DNA from: Arthrobacter sp. 31Y
GTDB lineage: Bacteria > Actinomycetota > Actinomycetes > Actinomycetales > Micrococcaceae
Direction of reading: 5' to 3'
DNA length: 64,000 bases
Assembly (NCBI RefSeq): GCF_000526335.1
Contig: NZ_JAFW01000001.1
Coordinates: forward strand, 2,356,001-2,420,000
Of this stretch, positions 25,048 to 33,965 are shown piece by piece (within the stretch, counting starts at the first letter, position 1; each line of letters opens with the position of its first letter). The notes beneath the pieces were generated by a model. That model did no database searches, had not been told where the DNA came from, and saw only the letters and a list, made by a program, of their open reading frames with translations. The translations under genes and the position numbers were made by a program.

Positions 25048-25087
25048 AGCTCCTTTTCTATGGAGCCCGTGGATATTGATCCACGGG
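25048..25087 (-). promoter_or_regulatory. rpsR leader: hairpin and possible SD-sequestering alternative
   Basis: In the minus-strand mRNA a perfect 9-bp hairpin (CCCGTGGAT, loop CAAT, ATCCACGGG; positions 25087-25066) lies 24 bases before the rpsR ATG. Just downstream, GGCTCC (25067-25062) can pair with GGAGCT (25053-25048), which contains the ribosome site AAGGAG. The two helices share two G residues and so compete. This suggests regulated rpsR translation, possibly by S18/S6. Confidence 0.5.
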
Positions 25088-25170
25088 ATGGTGGTGTTCG
25101 ACGGCGGTTGTCACCATGATGCCTTTCGGCAGTTCCGGTGAGCGTCCGGCGTCGGACTTTTATTTTTTGT

Positions 25171-25752
25171 TTAGAAGGGAGGTTCGGAATCCGGGCCGTT
25201 GCCCCAGCCGCCAGCATTGCTGACACCGGGCGTGGCCCAAGGGTCATCCTGCTGCTGTGCGGGCTGGTTGCCGCCCCAGGTTCCACCGGAGTTGCCGCCG
25301 CCCTGGTTTCCACCAGGAGCGCCTCCTCCGAAGCCACCGGAATTGCCGGCGTTACCGCCACCGAAGCCACCCTGGCCACCGCCGGAGCGCTGGGTACGGT
25401 TGACCTTGGCGTTTGCGTAACGCAGGCTCGGGCCGATTTCATCGACCTCAAGCTCGATTACGGTGCGCTTCTCGCCTTCTTTTGTTTCGTAAGAACGGCT
25501 CTTCAAACGGCCGGAAACGATGACGCGCATGCCCTTGGTGAGGGACTCGGCCACGTTCTCGGCTGCTTCGCGCCATACCGATGCGCGGAGGAACAGGGTT
25601 TCCCCGTCCTTCCACTCATTGGACTGGCGGTCAAAGGTCCGGGGAGTAGAAGCGATGGTGAAGTTCGCTACTGCTGAGCCAGACGGGGTGAACCGCAGCT
25701 CGGGGTCATTGGTGAGATTACCGATGACCGTAATAGTGGTTTCGCCTGCCAT
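25171..25752 (-). CDS. ssb: Single-stranded-DNA-binding protein
   Basis: 193 residues. The OB-fold occupies about 1-115 ([55 protein letters not shown]). A Gly/Asn/Gln-rich linker follows. The acidic tip GPDSEPPF is the conserved partner-binding tail. It is encoded between rpsF and rpsR, as in most bacteria, and binds ssDNA at forks. Confidence 0.97.
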   Translation of the reverse strand: MAGETTITVIGNLTNDPELRFTPSGSAVANFTIASTPRTFDRQSNEWKDGETLFLRASVWREAAENVAESLTKGMRVIVSGRLKSRSYETKEGEKRTVIELEVDEIGPSLRYANAKVNRTQRSGGGQGGFGGGNAGNSGGFGGGAPGGNQGGGNSGGTWGGNQPAQQQDDPWATPGVSNAGGWGNGPDSEPPF

Positions 25753-25802
25753 CTACTGCCTCCTTGTTCGTTCCTTCGGGGTAAAGACTTGAAAGGGGCT
25801 GA

Positions 25803-26108
25803 TTACTCAGCAACGACCTTCTGGTCTTCAGGGCGGATGATCTTGGTGCGCATGATCGTCTCGTTGAGAGACAGCTGGCGATCAAGTTCCTTGGCGGTAG
25901 CCGGTGCTGCGGTGAAGTTCACCACTGCGTAGATACCTTCGGACTTCTTCTTGATGTCGTACGCCAGACGGCGACGGCCCCAGATATCAACCTTTTCGAT
26001 GGTTCCACCATCGGTGGTGATGACATTGAGGAACTTCTGAAGCGACGACTCTACGGTACGCTCTTCGACCTCGGGGTCGATGATTACCATCAATTCGTAA
26101 GGACGCAT
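25803..26108 (-). CDS. rpsF: Small-subunit ribosomal protein bS6
   Basis: 101 residues. [20 protein letters not shown] is a canonical S6 start, and [18 protein letters not shown] and IYAVVNFTA are conserved. ATG 26108 is preferred; an in-frame GTG at 26120 would lie too close to the ribosome site. S6 binds S18 and 16S rRNA. It heads the operon, and its leader is structured. Confidence 0.97.
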   Translation of the reverse strand: MRPYELMVIIDPEVEERTVESSLQKFLNVITTDGGTIEKVDIWGRRRLAYDIKKKSEGIYAVVNFTAAPATAKELDRQLSLNETIMRTKIIRPEDQKVVAE

Positions 26109-26111
26109 ATG

Positions 26112-26166
26112 TGAACCCACCTCCTTTGGGCTAAGCGGTTACGGTATTTCCGTAACAGGAGGTTCA
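26112..26166 (-). promoter_or_regulatory. rpsF leader structure enclosing the ribosome-binding site
   Basis: In the mRNA, TGAACCTCCT (26166-26157) can pair with AGGA and GGTTCA of the segment at 26125-26112, leaving a 4-base GGTG bulge. An inner perfect hairpin, GTTACGG-AAATA-CCGTAAC, is at 26156-26138. The outer helix masks the AGGAGG ribosome site of rpsF. In other bacteria the S6-S18 complex binds a hairpin in the rpsF leader. The bulged helix here is a candidate for that control, though I cannot confirm the consensus. Confidence 0.6.
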
Positions 26167-26340
26167 TTTGCGATGCTGCGTTGGCGCTCCCCGGCCTAAA
26201 ACACGACAAGAGGGCGTAACACAGACTTCAATATCTTAGTGCATCTCCTGCACTCAAAGCTATTCGGCGGGATCCCCGGCCGGAACCCGCCACGTTACGT
26301 ATGTGGATAACCCCGGTCCCCGGCGCGCAATACTGAGGTT

Positions 26341-26679
26341 ATGACCGTACTGAAGTCAATCGTCCTCTTCGTTTTCGCCGCTGTCGCAGAGATCGGCGGA
26401 GCCTGGCTGATCTGGCAGTCCGTACGCGAAGGCAAAGCCTGGTGGTGGGCGGGGCTGGGCATCATTGCGCTGGGCATTTACGGATTCTTCGCAGCATTCC
26501 AACCCGAGGCCCACTTTGGCCGGGTCCTCGCGGCCTACGGCGGTGTGTTCATTGCTGGTTCCCTAGCGTGGGGAATGCTCATGGACGGCTTCCGGCCGGA
26601 CCGCTGGGATGTGATCGGCGCAGCGATCTGCATCGTCGGCGTGGGCGTCATCATGTTTGCGCCGCGCACGGGCAACTGA
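26341..26679 (+). CDS. YnfA/UPF0060 family membrane protein
   Basis: 112 residues with four membrane helices and short loops, as in small-multidrug-resistance-like YnfA proteins. [20 protein letters not shown] carries the conserved A-E-I-x-G-x-x-x-x-W motif, and [20 protein letters not shown] and [20 protein letters not shown] complete the family pattern. It is probably a small efflux-type transporter. A strong terminator follows. Confidence 0.92.
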   Translation: MTVLKSIVLFVFAAVAEIGGAWLIWQSVREGKAWWWAGLGIIALGIYGFFAAFQPEAHFGRVLAAYGGVFIAGSLAWGMLMDGFRPDRWDVIGAAICIVGVGVIMFAPRTGN

Positions 26680-26720
26680 GGCCGGGCAACTGAGGTCCCA
26701 AGGCAGGCCCGAACACGACA

Positions 26721-26751
26721 AAACCCCCGGAAGATCATCTTCCGGGGGTTT
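26721..26751. terminator. Strong bidirectional terminator
   Basis: AAACCCCCGGAAGAT and ATCTTCCGGGGGTTT form a 15-bp perfect dyad with T-rich and A-rich ends. It can end ynfA-like transcription on plus and the tRNA-Leu transcript on minus. Confidence 0.9.
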
Positions 26752-26756
26752 CTCTG

Positions 26757-26839
26757 TGCGCGGAGGGGGACTTGAACCCCCACCCCCTTTCGAGGACTAG
26801 CACCTCAAGCTAGCGCGTCTGCCATTCCGCCACCCGCGC
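26757..26839 (-). tRNA. tRNA-Leu (anticodon GAG)
   Basis: 83-nucleotide class II tRNA. The acceptor stem GCGCGGG pairs with the 3' side TCCGCGC (one G-U), with discriminator A. The anticodon stem CTAGC/GCTAG holds the loop TTGAGGT, giving anticodon GAG (reads CUC and CUU). The extra arm and T-loop GTTCAAGTC are in place. The CCA end is not encoded (CAG follows), so it needs the CCA-adding enzyme, also present in this window. Confidence 0.95.
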
Positions 26840-26958
26840 AAGGTGATCAGGAGAAATAATGTTTCGTTTTTCTCCTTGACAGCGACAAAGACAATAACAC
26901 GAACGGGACCAATCCGTAGATTCCAGTTGTGGTGGAAGCCTCCCGCTAGGGTGGGGCC

Positions 26959-27129
26959 ATGGATGCCACACCGCTTAGCGCCTTGGTTCTGACCGTTGTT
27001 TTCTCAGCAATCGCCCTCTATTTCCTGTACTTCGTGGTCCGCGCCGGCGTACGGGACGGCATTCTGCAAGCCGACAAAAAACGTAGCGAGCAAGATGCCA
27101 CCGGCCCGTCACGCCGTGCAGACTTTTGA
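26959..27129 (+). CDS. Small single-pass membrane protein
   Basis: 56 residues from ATG 26959, preceded by GGTGGGG, to TGA 27127. One helix (LVLTVVFSAIALYFLYFVVR) is followed by AGVRDGILQADKKRSE, a positively charged cytoplasmic tail. It resembles short actinobacterial and Bacillus one-helix proteins of unknown role. It precedes the DUF1345 gene on the same strand by 26 bases, so co-transcription is likely. Confidence 0.65.
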   Translation: MDATPLSALVLTVVFSAIALYFLYFVVRAGVRDGILQADKKRSEQDATGPSRRADF

Positions 27130-27155
27130 GATCCCGCACTGACTAGGGTGAGCAC

Positions 27156-27815
27156 ATGCACAACGTCAGGGTGAAGCGGAGCCGGCTGCGTTTTGTGGTC
27201 ATGGTTCTAGCCGGCGCATCGGCCTTCGCCGCTTCGGGCGTCTTAGGCAACTGGGTGGATGCTCCGGCGGTCGGCTGGGCCGTTGCCGCCCTGGTCTATG
27301 TTGGGTGGGTGTGGTTGGTGATCGCGCGGCTTGATCCTGTGGAAACGCAGCACCATGCAACCTCAGAGGACCCGTCGCGGGGCGTCACGGACGTCCTCAT
27401 ACTCATCGCCAACCTGGCCAGCCTTGCGGCTGTGGCCGCAGTAATCGTCGATTCGCATACGCAAGGAACCGGCGCACGCCTTTCCTCTGCAGCACTCGCC
27501 TTGGCATGCGTGGGATTGTCCTGGATGCTGGTCCAAACCCTCTTCACGCTGCGCTACGCCGAGCTTTACTACAGCCAGGATGGCCGTGCCGGTGGTGAAG
27601 TGGGCGGCATCAACTTCAACCAGGACCGCCCTCCGCAGTACACAGACTTCGCCTATCTGGCCACGAGTTTGGGCATGACCTACCAGGTATCGGACACCAA
27701 CCTCGGCAATCACACCATCCGGCTTGAGGCAATGAAACACAGCCTGCTGTCTTACTTGTTCGGAACGGTCATCCTGGCCGTCACCATCAACCTGGTCATC
27801 GGCCTGGCCCAGTAG
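27156..27815 (+). CDS. DUF1345 membrane protein
   Basis: 219 residues with five membrane helices. GVTDVLILIANLASLAAVAA and SWMLVQTLFTLRYAELYYSQ are the DUF1345 core, with GGINFNQDRPPQYTDFAYLA and SLGMTYQVSDTNLGNHTIRL as the conserved polar loop. The function is unknown. A hairpin terminator follows 30 bases after the stop. Confidence 0.9.
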   Translation: MHNVRVKRSRLRFVVMVLAGASAFAASGVLGNWVDAPAVGWAVAALVYVGWVWLVIARLDPVETQHHATSEDPSRGVTDVLILIANLASLAAVAAVIVDSHTQGTGARLSSAALALACVGLSWMLVQTLFTLRYAELYYSQDGRAGGEVGGINFNQDRPPQYTDFAYLATSLGMTYQVSDTNLGNHTIRLEAMKHSLLSYLFGTVILAVTINLVIGLAQ

Positions 27816-27845
27816 CCGCGCACCGGCGCCCCTAAAACGAAACAG

Positions 27846-27878
27846 GACAGCCGCCGTCGGGCAGTGACGGCGGCTGTC
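27846..27878. terminator. Bidirectional terminator
   Basis: GACAGCCGCCGTC and GACGGCGGCTGTC form a 13-bp perfect stem with a 7-base loop, then TTGCTT on plus. It lies between the convergent DUF1345 and amino-acid permease genes. Confidence 0.88.
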
Positions 27879-27920
27879 TTGCTTAAGAAGTAGCGGCGCT
27901 TTGGGAAATAACGACGCCGG

Positions 27921-29327
27921 TCAGGAACCGATCTTGGTGCGTTCGGCTTCCCCTCCAAGCACCGGGGTTGAAGGAGTAGCGCCCTTTCGGCGGTACCGAA
28001 GCACCCCGATACCCACCACAATGGCGGCCAAAGCCAGCGACAGGAACAGCGATTCGCGCGTGGATTCGATGACGACCATACCGATGATCAGTGCCACGAT
28101 GGCGCCGATAGTGACCCACGTGAGGTAAGGGAAGAGCCACATTTTGAGCTCAAGATCCTTGGCCGCGGCCCCCATTCGCTTGCGGAGGATCAACTGCGAG
28201 GTGGCAATGACCAACCACACAAACAGCGCGATGGCACCTGAGGTATTCACAAGGAACAGGAACACGGTGTCCGGTGCGATGTAGTTGGCTCCCACGGTGA
28301 GGAATCCCACCACGGTGGATGCAAGTACTGCCGCAGCCGGAACGCCGCGCTTGGAGATCTTCATCCAGGCCCGGGGAGCATCGCCGCGCTGCGAGAGCGA
28401 GAAGAGCATGCGGCTGGCGGTGTAAAGGCCCGAGTTCAGGCAGGAGAGCACCGAGGTGAGGACAACGATGTCCATGATGGTGCCGGCGCCCGGGATTCCG
28501 TAGAGCTCGATGACGGCGACGTAGGGGCTCTTGGCCACGGAAGCATCGTTCCAGGGCAGCAGGGTCACCACGATGGCAATGGAGCCGATGTAGAAGATCA
28601 GGATGCGCCACACGGTGGACTTCACTGCCTTCTTGACGGCATCCACAGGGTTTTCGGATTCGCCAGCGGCGATGGTGGCGATTTCGGCGCCGAAGAAGGA
28701 GAAGACCACCACGAGGATGCCCGCAAGGACCGCGCCGGGGCCGTTTGGCATAAACCCGCCCTGGTCCAGCAGGTTGGCGACGCCGGGGGCGGAAACACCT
28801 GGCATGAAGCCGAGGATGGCAACGATGCCCGCGAGCAGGAAGATGACGATTGCCGCAACTTTGATGGAGGCGAACCAGAATTCGAACTCGCCGTAGGACT
28901 TCACGGATCCCAGGTTGGTCAGCGTGAGGAGCACCATGAGAACGAGTGCCCAGATCCACTGATCCACGCCGGGAACCCAGCGATGCATAATGGCGGCACC
29001 GGCCGTGGCTTCGATGCCAAGGACGATGATCCAGAACCAGGCGTAGAGCCAGCCGATGCTGAATCCGGCCCAACGGCCGAGTGCCTTGTCTGCATAGGTG
29101 GAGAAGGAGCCCGTCTCAGGATTGGCCGCAGCCATCTCACCAAGCATGCGCATGACGAGGATGACCACGAGGCCGGCAGCAAGGTAGGCCACCAGGATGC
29201 CCGGGCCTGCCTGCTGGATGGCGGCCCCGGAGCCGACGAACAGCCCGGCTCCGATGACGCCGGCAATGGCGATCATGGAGAGGTGTCGTGGCTTCAGGGA
29301 CTTGGAAAGCTGTTGGTCAGCGTGCAT
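27921..29327 (-). CDS. Amino-acid permease of the APC family (GabP-like)
   Basis: 468 residues with about 12 helices. MIAIAGVIGAGLFVGSGAAI is the conserved first helix of APC/AAT permeases. RMLGEMAAANPETGSFSTYA, ALGRWAGFSIGWLYAWFWI and GAEIATIAAGESENP are also typical, and the E-S-x-N-P-x-x-A-V element matches GABA/aromatic/proline permeases. It is a proton-coupled amino-acid importer; the exact substrate is unclear. ATG 29327 begins the family N-terminus, while the longer frame to 29384 does not. Confidence 0.9.
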   Translation of the reverse strand: MHADQQLSKSLKPRHLSMIAIAGVIGAGLFVGSGAAIQQAGPGILVAYLAAGLVVILVMRMLGEMAAANPETGSFSTYADKALGRWAGFSIGWLYAWFWIIVLGIEATAGAAIMHRWVPGVDQWIWALVLMVLLTLTNLGSVKSYGEFEFWFASIKVAAIVIFLLAGIVAILGFMPGVSAPGVANLLDQGGFMPNGPGAVLAGILVVVFSFFGAEIATIAAGESENPVDAVKKAVKSTVWRILIFYIGSIAIVVTLLPWNDASVAKSPYVAVIELYGIPGAGTIMDIVVLTSVLSCLNSGLYTASRMLFSLSQRGDAPRAWMKISKRGVPAAAVLASTVVGFLTVGANYIAPDTVFLFLVNTSGAIALFVWLVIATSQLILRKRMGAAAKDLELKMWLFPYLTWVTIGAIVALIIGMVVIESTRESLFLSLALAAIVVGIGVLRYRRKGATPSTPVLGGEAERTKIGS

Positions 29328-29547
29328 GGTTCGGCGCCGTCCTTTATTTCGGGGGTGGCCACAGTGGTGTGCCACGGGCCACATGACTACATCACGCTAA
29401 CCTGCTACACCGGGGCCGATCCTATGCAACCGAACAGTTTGATCACTCAGAAACAGGGACAACGCACAAAATGTAACCAAGGAAGCAATCAATGTTTCCT
29501 ATAGGAAACATCCGAAATACCCCTGAAATGACTGCTTGAGGCTTTAC

Positions 29548-30855
29548 CTAGACGGCGGTCCGGAAGAACAACTCCGAAACGGCAGCCAAACTCTTCGGAT
29601 CTTCCACTCCGCACAGCTCCCTCGCGGAGTGCATGGACAGGAGCGGAATGCCCACGTCCACCGTCCGGATCCCGAGGCGGGTAGCAGTCAGTGGCCCGAT
29701 GGTGGAGCCGCACGGAAGATCGTTGTTGGACACGTACTCCTGATACGCGACACCCGACTCGTCGCAGAGCCGGGCCCACAAAGCGGCTCCCGTGGCATCC
29801 GTTGCGTAACGCTGGTTGGCGTTGATTTTGAGCAGTGGACCGCCGTTCAACACCGGCCTGTTGGCGGGATCGTGCTTCTCCGGGTAGTTCGGATGAACGG
29901 CGTGGCCCGCGTCTGCAGAAACACAGAACGACGCCGCAATGGCCTGCCGCCTTTGGCTCACCGAAGCACCCAGGCCGTCGGAAATACGCACCAGGATGTC
30001 CTCGAGGATTGGTCCGCAAGCGCCGGAGCGCGAATTGGAGCCGATCTCCTCATGATCGAACGCCGCGAGGACAGCGATGGGGCCTGTCTCCGGAGCAGCG
30101 GATGCGTGGGCTATCAGAGCCAGCAGGCCTGCGTGGGTGGAGGAAAGGTTGTCCAATCGGCCGGAGGCGAAGAACTCACCCTTGGCCCCGAACACCGCAG
30201 GTGCCTGTGTGTCCGCCACAACGACGTCGTAACCGCCGATGTCCGCGGCCTCAACAGTGGCGCCTTCAACACGATCGGCAAGCAATCCCAAAAGGTCCTC
30301 GCCGGCAGGATCTCCCTGGCCGAAGATGGGGTTCATGTGCTGCTGCTTGGACAGGTGGAGCCCGTTGTCATTGACGCCGCGGTCCAAGTGAATTGCAAGT
30401 TGTGGAAAGCGAAGAAGCGGACCGGTGGCGGTCAGGTGCTGAGTGCCGTCACGCAAGACCAACCGTCCGGCCAGCTGCAATTCGCGGTCCAGCCAAGAGT
30501 TCAGCAATGGTCCGCCGTAGACCTCGACGCCTGCTTGCAGCCAGCCGAATTTTCCGGTGGTGGGCTTCGGCTTCAGCTTGAACGACGGCGAATCCGTGTG
30601 TGCACCGAGGATATTGAAACCCGTGGTGGGCCCGGCGCTCTCGGGTGTCACCCAAGCGATAAGTGCACCGTCACGGATCACGTAGAACTTGCCTGCTCCA
30701 CCATCCCAAGGCTGGAGTTCATCCAACCCAGTGAAGCCAGCAGCGTCCAGGCGTCGTGCGGCCTCGTGCACCGCGTGGAAGCTGGAAGGGGACGCCGACA
30801 CGTACGCACCGAGGTCCTTGATGTGGTCAATTGCGGCGGAAGCATTCGAAGGCAT
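29548..30855 (-). CDS. apeB: M18-family aminopeptidase
   Basis: 435 residues, the size of M18 metallopeptidases. NILGAHTDSPSFKLKP holds the first metal His/Asp, EFFASGRLDNLSSTHAGLLA the bridging Asp, LAAFDHEEIGSNSRSGACGP the catalytic Glu pair, and SADAGHAVHPNYPEKHD and PLLSMHSARE the remaining ligands. It forms dodecamers and removes N-terminal residues from peptides in the cytoplasm. It is monocistronic. Confidence 0.94.
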   Translation of the reverse strand: MPSNASAAIDHIKDLGAYVSASPSSFHAVHEAARRLDAAGFTGLDELQPWDGGAGKFYVIRDGALIAWVTPESAGPTTGFNILGAHTDSPSFKLKPKPTTGKFGWLQAGVEVYGGPLLNSWLDRELQLAGRLVLRDGTQHLTATGPLLRFPQLAIHLDRGVNDNGLHLSKQQHMNPIFGQGDPAGEDLLGLLADRVEGATVEAADIGGYDVVVADTQAPAVFGAKGEFFASGRLDNLSSTHAGLLALIAHASAAPETGPIAVLAAFDHEEIGSNSRSGACGPILEDILVRISDGLGASVSQRRQAIAASFCVSADAGHAVHPNYPEKHDPANRPVLNGGPLLKINANQRYATDATGAALWARLCDESGVAYQEYVSNNDLPCGSTIGPLTATRLGIRTVDVGIPLLSMHSARELCGVEDPKSLAAVSELFFRTAV

Positions 30856-30892
30856 GCCCCCGAGTCTAGCCCCGCTCCAGTTACTGGCAGGG

Positions 30893-31780
30893 CTAGACGG
30901 TGACGTTCAGCGCGGCCGTGTATCCGCCTGCCACCGAGCCGGACATAGTCGCCAGTTGGTATATTCCGCCGTCATCCCCAAAGACGTTGTCCGAGGTCAG
31001 AGTGGTATTCGGGAAGTTCCGGGCGCTGGATTCATACCCGGCGGTGGCATAAACCTCCTTGCAGGCAGGCTCAGTAAGGGCAATTTGCGAGACTGCCAGA
31101 ACCTGCCCGGCGGCCGTCGTATTGCTCATGGATTCAAATACCTCAAAGTGAATATGAGGCCAGCGGCCGCTGTATGCACCGGGGAAGATGGTGCTGAAGG
31201 TGAGTTGCCCGTTGGAGTCAGCTTCCTGCACGCCGCGGAGGTAGTTCTCGTCCTCGAGGCCCGAATCGTAAAGCGAGTATTTGCCGCCCTGGTCGCAGTG
31301 CCAGGCATACACGGCCGCACCAGCCAAGGGGGCGCAACCATTGGAGTTGTCCAGAAGCGTCAGGGTAACCGTCAACGGCACGCCTTCGGCTTTGGTGGTG
31401 GACGTGCCAAAGCTGGACCGGATATCTCGACGAACCACCCCTGTTGCCTCGAGCACGTTCGGACCATTGGAACCATCGCCCGGGTAGGGTCCCAACGTCT
31501 CCTCCGGGATCTCCACCCCGCATTCCGCGAAGGCACGGGTAACGGTGCTCGTAGCCGACGCAGAAGGCGACGCGGTCGCCGTCGTGCTTGCCGCGGGGGC
31601 GGCAGTAGCGCTGACAGAGCTCGACGGCGATGCGCTGCTGCCTCCAGCACTTGGCGTACAAGCCGCGAGGGCTGCTGCAGTGCCTGCGCCGAAGAGGATC
31701 CCTAAGCTGCGACGCCGGCTCAAGAGAGTTGAGAGATCAAACTCAAGGCCGCGATCGTGGTTGGGGTGAGGAGTAGTCAT
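30893..31780 (-). CDS. Exported lipoprotein intradiol ring-cleavage dioxygenase
   Basis: 295 residues. The N-terminus has a twin-arginine-type export motif SRRRSLGILFG and a lipobox LAAC (about Cys41), then a Ser/Ala/Thr linker to about 80. The catalytic domain has EETLGPYPGDGSN (first Tyr ligand), ENYLRGVQEADSNGQ (second Tyr), and FPGAYSGRWPHIHFEVFE with the two iron-binding His. Intradiol dioxygenases open catechol rings between the hydroxyls using non-heme Fe(III). Here it is placed on the cell surface, where it may attack extracellular catechols or lignin-like phenols. No other aromatic pathway gene is adjacent. Confidence 0.9.
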   Translation of the reverse strand: MTTPHPNHDRGLEFDLSTLLSRRRSLGILFGAGTAAALAACTPSAGGSSASPSSSVSATAAPAASTTATASPSASATSTVTRAFAECGVEIPEETLGPYPGDGSNGPNVLEATGVVRRDIRSSFGTSTTKAEGVPLTVTLTLLDNSNGCAPLAGAAVYAWHCDQGGKYSLYDSGLEDENYLRGVQEADSNGQLTFSTIFPGAYSGRWPHIHFEVFESMSNTTAAGQVLAVSQIALTEPACKEVYATAGYESSARNFPNTTLTSDNVFGDDGGIYQLATMSGSVAGGYTAALNVTV

Positions 31781-31960
31781 GAATCCATGAAACGCGTCGC
31801 GCCTATGGGTTGTACATGGGGAAACTGTGCCGGGACTGTGAACCCGATCGCCGGGTCGCTTCCTGACCCTCTTTGAGGCACAAACACGTCAGCAACAACC
31901 CAAATAGGTTGTCATTTCGACTGTTTCTCATCAAAGGAGGTCAGGAAGCCACAGATAAGA

Positions 31961-32653
31961 CTAGTAATCCGGGTTGCTCGGCACCACGAGCCCGGTTTCG
32001 TAGGCATAGACCACAACCTGCACCCTGTCCCGCAACTGGAGCTTGCTCAGAATCCGGCGGACATGGGTCTTCACCGTAGCCTCGGAAAGGAAGAACTTGT
32101 GGGCGATCTCAGCGTTGGAGAGGCCCTCCGCAATGGTGGTGAGTATTTCGGTTTCGCGCGGCGTGAGTTCATCCAGGAGCGGGTCACGGTGCGGACTGGG
32201 CGAATGTCCGGGCACCACGCCGCCGCGAACATACGTCTCAAGCAGGCGTTGAGTGACGCGTGGTGCCACCACCGCGTCGCCGCTGGCCACCAGGCGCACC
32301 GCGTGAACCAGTTCAGATGGTGCAACGTCCTTGAGCAGGAAGGCGGAAGCCCCGGCCTGCAAGCCACTGAAGGCGTACTCATCAAGATCGAAGGTAGTTA
32401 GGATGATGACCCGCGCGTCGGAGCCTGAATCCGAGATCCGTCGTGTTGCCTCGATGCCGTCCACGCCTGGCATGCGAACGTCCATCAGGACAACGTCCGG
32501 CTGCAGGGCCTCTACCTGGCGCACGGCCTCAATCCCGTCCGAAGCCTCACCCACCACGTGGAAGTCCTCTTCGCCTTCAAGAATGAGCCGGAAGCCCATC
32601 CGCAGCAGCGGCTGATCGTCCACCAGCAGCACGTTGATGATGCCTTCGGTCAT
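31961..32653 (-). CDS. NarL/LuxR-family response regulator
   Basis: 230 residues. The receiver opens INVLLVDDQPLLRMGFRLIL, with the phospho-acceptor Asp near residue 57 (VVLMDVRMPGVDG) and Lys in FLLKDVAPSE. The C-terminal LuxR domain is LTPRETEILTTIAEGLSN through ATVKTHVRRILSKL. Its gene overlaps the sensor kinase by 4 bases. With the two ABC genes upstream, it is probably an envelope-stress or antibiotic-response module of the VraR/LiaR type. Confidence 0.95.
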   Translation of the reverse strand: MTEGIINVLLVDDQPLLRMGFRLILEGEEDFHVVGEASDGIEAVRQVEALQPDVVLMDVRMPGVDGIEATRRISDSGSDARVIILTTFDLDEYAFSGLQAGASAFLLKDVAPSELVHAVRLVASGDAVVAPRVTQRLLETYVRGGVVPGHSPSPHRDPLLDELTPRETEILTTIAEGLSNAEIAHKFFLSEATVKTHVRRILSKLQLRDRVQVVVYAYETGLVVPSNPDY

Positions 32654-33939
32654 GATTCCCCCTTTTCGCCGTTCCAGCGGAGCTCGGCGTGGACCGCCCA
32701 GCCTCCCCTTTTTCCCGGACCAGCAGTAACGATTCCAGCATAGATTCCGGCACGTTCATTCATTCCAGCAATGCCTTGCCCGGTCCCCAGGCTGCCCACG
32801 GATTCGCTGCCGCCCTCGCGGGTTCCTCGGCCGTCGTCGAGCACGTCAATGGTAACCAAATCGCCGTCGCGAGCCACTTGGACGTCAACACGGCTGAGCG
32901 ATCGCCCGTACCTCAGTACATTGGTGAGCGACTCCTGCACGATCCTGTAAACGGTGAGTTCAAAGGCAGGATCAGCCGGGAGGCCCGGCCCAGTATGGGC
33001 GTAGTGCAGTGGCAGTCCAGCAGTTCGGAACCCATCCAGGAGTTTCGCCAGATTCTGCCCGGATTCAAGGGGGGTAAGCGGTGCAGGCCGCCCGGAATCG
33101 TCCCGAAGAACGCCGAGTACCCGGCGCATATCTGCCAGAGCGGCTCTTCCCGTGCGCGACAGTTCGCCGAGGACGTCGCCAGCCCGTTGCGGATCCTTCT
33201 TGACCACCACCGCGGCACCGTCCGAGAGGCTGATCATAACCGTCAACGAGTGTGCAACGACGTCGTGCATTTCACGGGCGATCCTGTTCCGCTCGGTGAC
33301 CTTGCCAAGCTGCGTTGTCCGCGCAGCCCACGCCGCGATCTCCGCCTCATGCTCCCTGCGCTGGCGTACCGAGATGCCGATGCCCGTGGCCAAAAGGTTG
33401 GAAAGCATGATGGTTACAGCGGTGGCAATGTTGTTGATGAGGTGGAAGTTCTCCGGGACGTCCTGCAAGTTGTCGATCGGGCTGGGACTCGTCCACATGA
33501 ACAAGTACAAAAGGCTCAACGGCAGGCTGGCTGCCGCGAAAACCACCAGCGTGAGTGCGCGCCTCCGGAGCGATGCCACCGCGTACAGGGCGAACCAAAG
33601 GCCCGCGGAAACGTTCGAGCCCCATGGGTTCAGGATGGTGGCCGCTATTTCAAGAAGGGCGACGGCGAGAACCACCTGCAGCGGGAACCGTCGCCTGAAG
33701 GACAACGCCGAGGCGATCAACAGCAGTATTACCACCACGAGCCATTTACCGTCGAGGGCCGACGGAATAATGGTGGGCAGCGCCAACAGAACGTAGCAGA
33801 GGATCACCACGGCATCCATGGCGCGGGGGCGCTTGAAGAAGTAGCGCCGGATCCGGCCCCTGCGTCGCTGGGCAATTTCAGCGAAGGACGCATCGGCCGT
33901 GGTGGCCGATGCGTCCTTCATCTGTGGAGCTTCAGTCAT
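32650..33939 (-). CDS. Sensor histidine kinase (HisKA_3 type)
   Basis: 429 residues. Five or six membrane helices span about 38-190 (AMDAVVILCYVLLALPTIIP, WLVVVILLLIASALSF, LTLVVFAAASLPLSLLYLFM). The dimerisation helix holds the phospho-His in RNRIAREMHDVVAHSLTV (about 224). The ATPase domain contains YRIVQESLTNVLRYG (N box) and IDVLDDGRGT. It senses a membrane signal through short loops and phosphorylates the overlapping regulator. Confidence 0.95.
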   Translation of the reverse strand: MTEAPQMKDASATTADASFAEIAQRRRGRIRRYFFKRPRAMDAVVILCYVLLALPTIIPSALDGKWLVVVILLLIASALSFRRRFPLQVVLAVALLEIAATILNPWGSNVSAGLWFALYAVASLRRRALTLVVFAAASLPLSLLYLFMWTSPSPIDNLQDVPENFHLINNIATAVTIMLSNLLATGIGISVRQRREHEAEIAAWAARTTQLGKVTERNRIAREMHDVVAHSLTVMISLSDGAAVVVKKDPQRAGDVLGELSRTGRAALADMRRVLGVLRDDSGRPAPLTPLESGQNLAKLLDGFRTAGLPLHYAHTGPGLPADPAFELTVYRIVQESLTNVLRYGRSLSRVDVQVARDGDLVTIDVLDDGRGTREGGSESVGSLGTGQGIAGMNERAGIYAGIVTAGPGKRGGWAVHAELRWNGEKGES

Positions 33940-33965
33940 GAATTGAGCCTAGACGGCAACCCGTC

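Noticed and set aside
25138..25677. Long plus-strand open frame across ssb
   Set aside because: It is antisense to the certain ssb gene and results from the Gly-rich codons.
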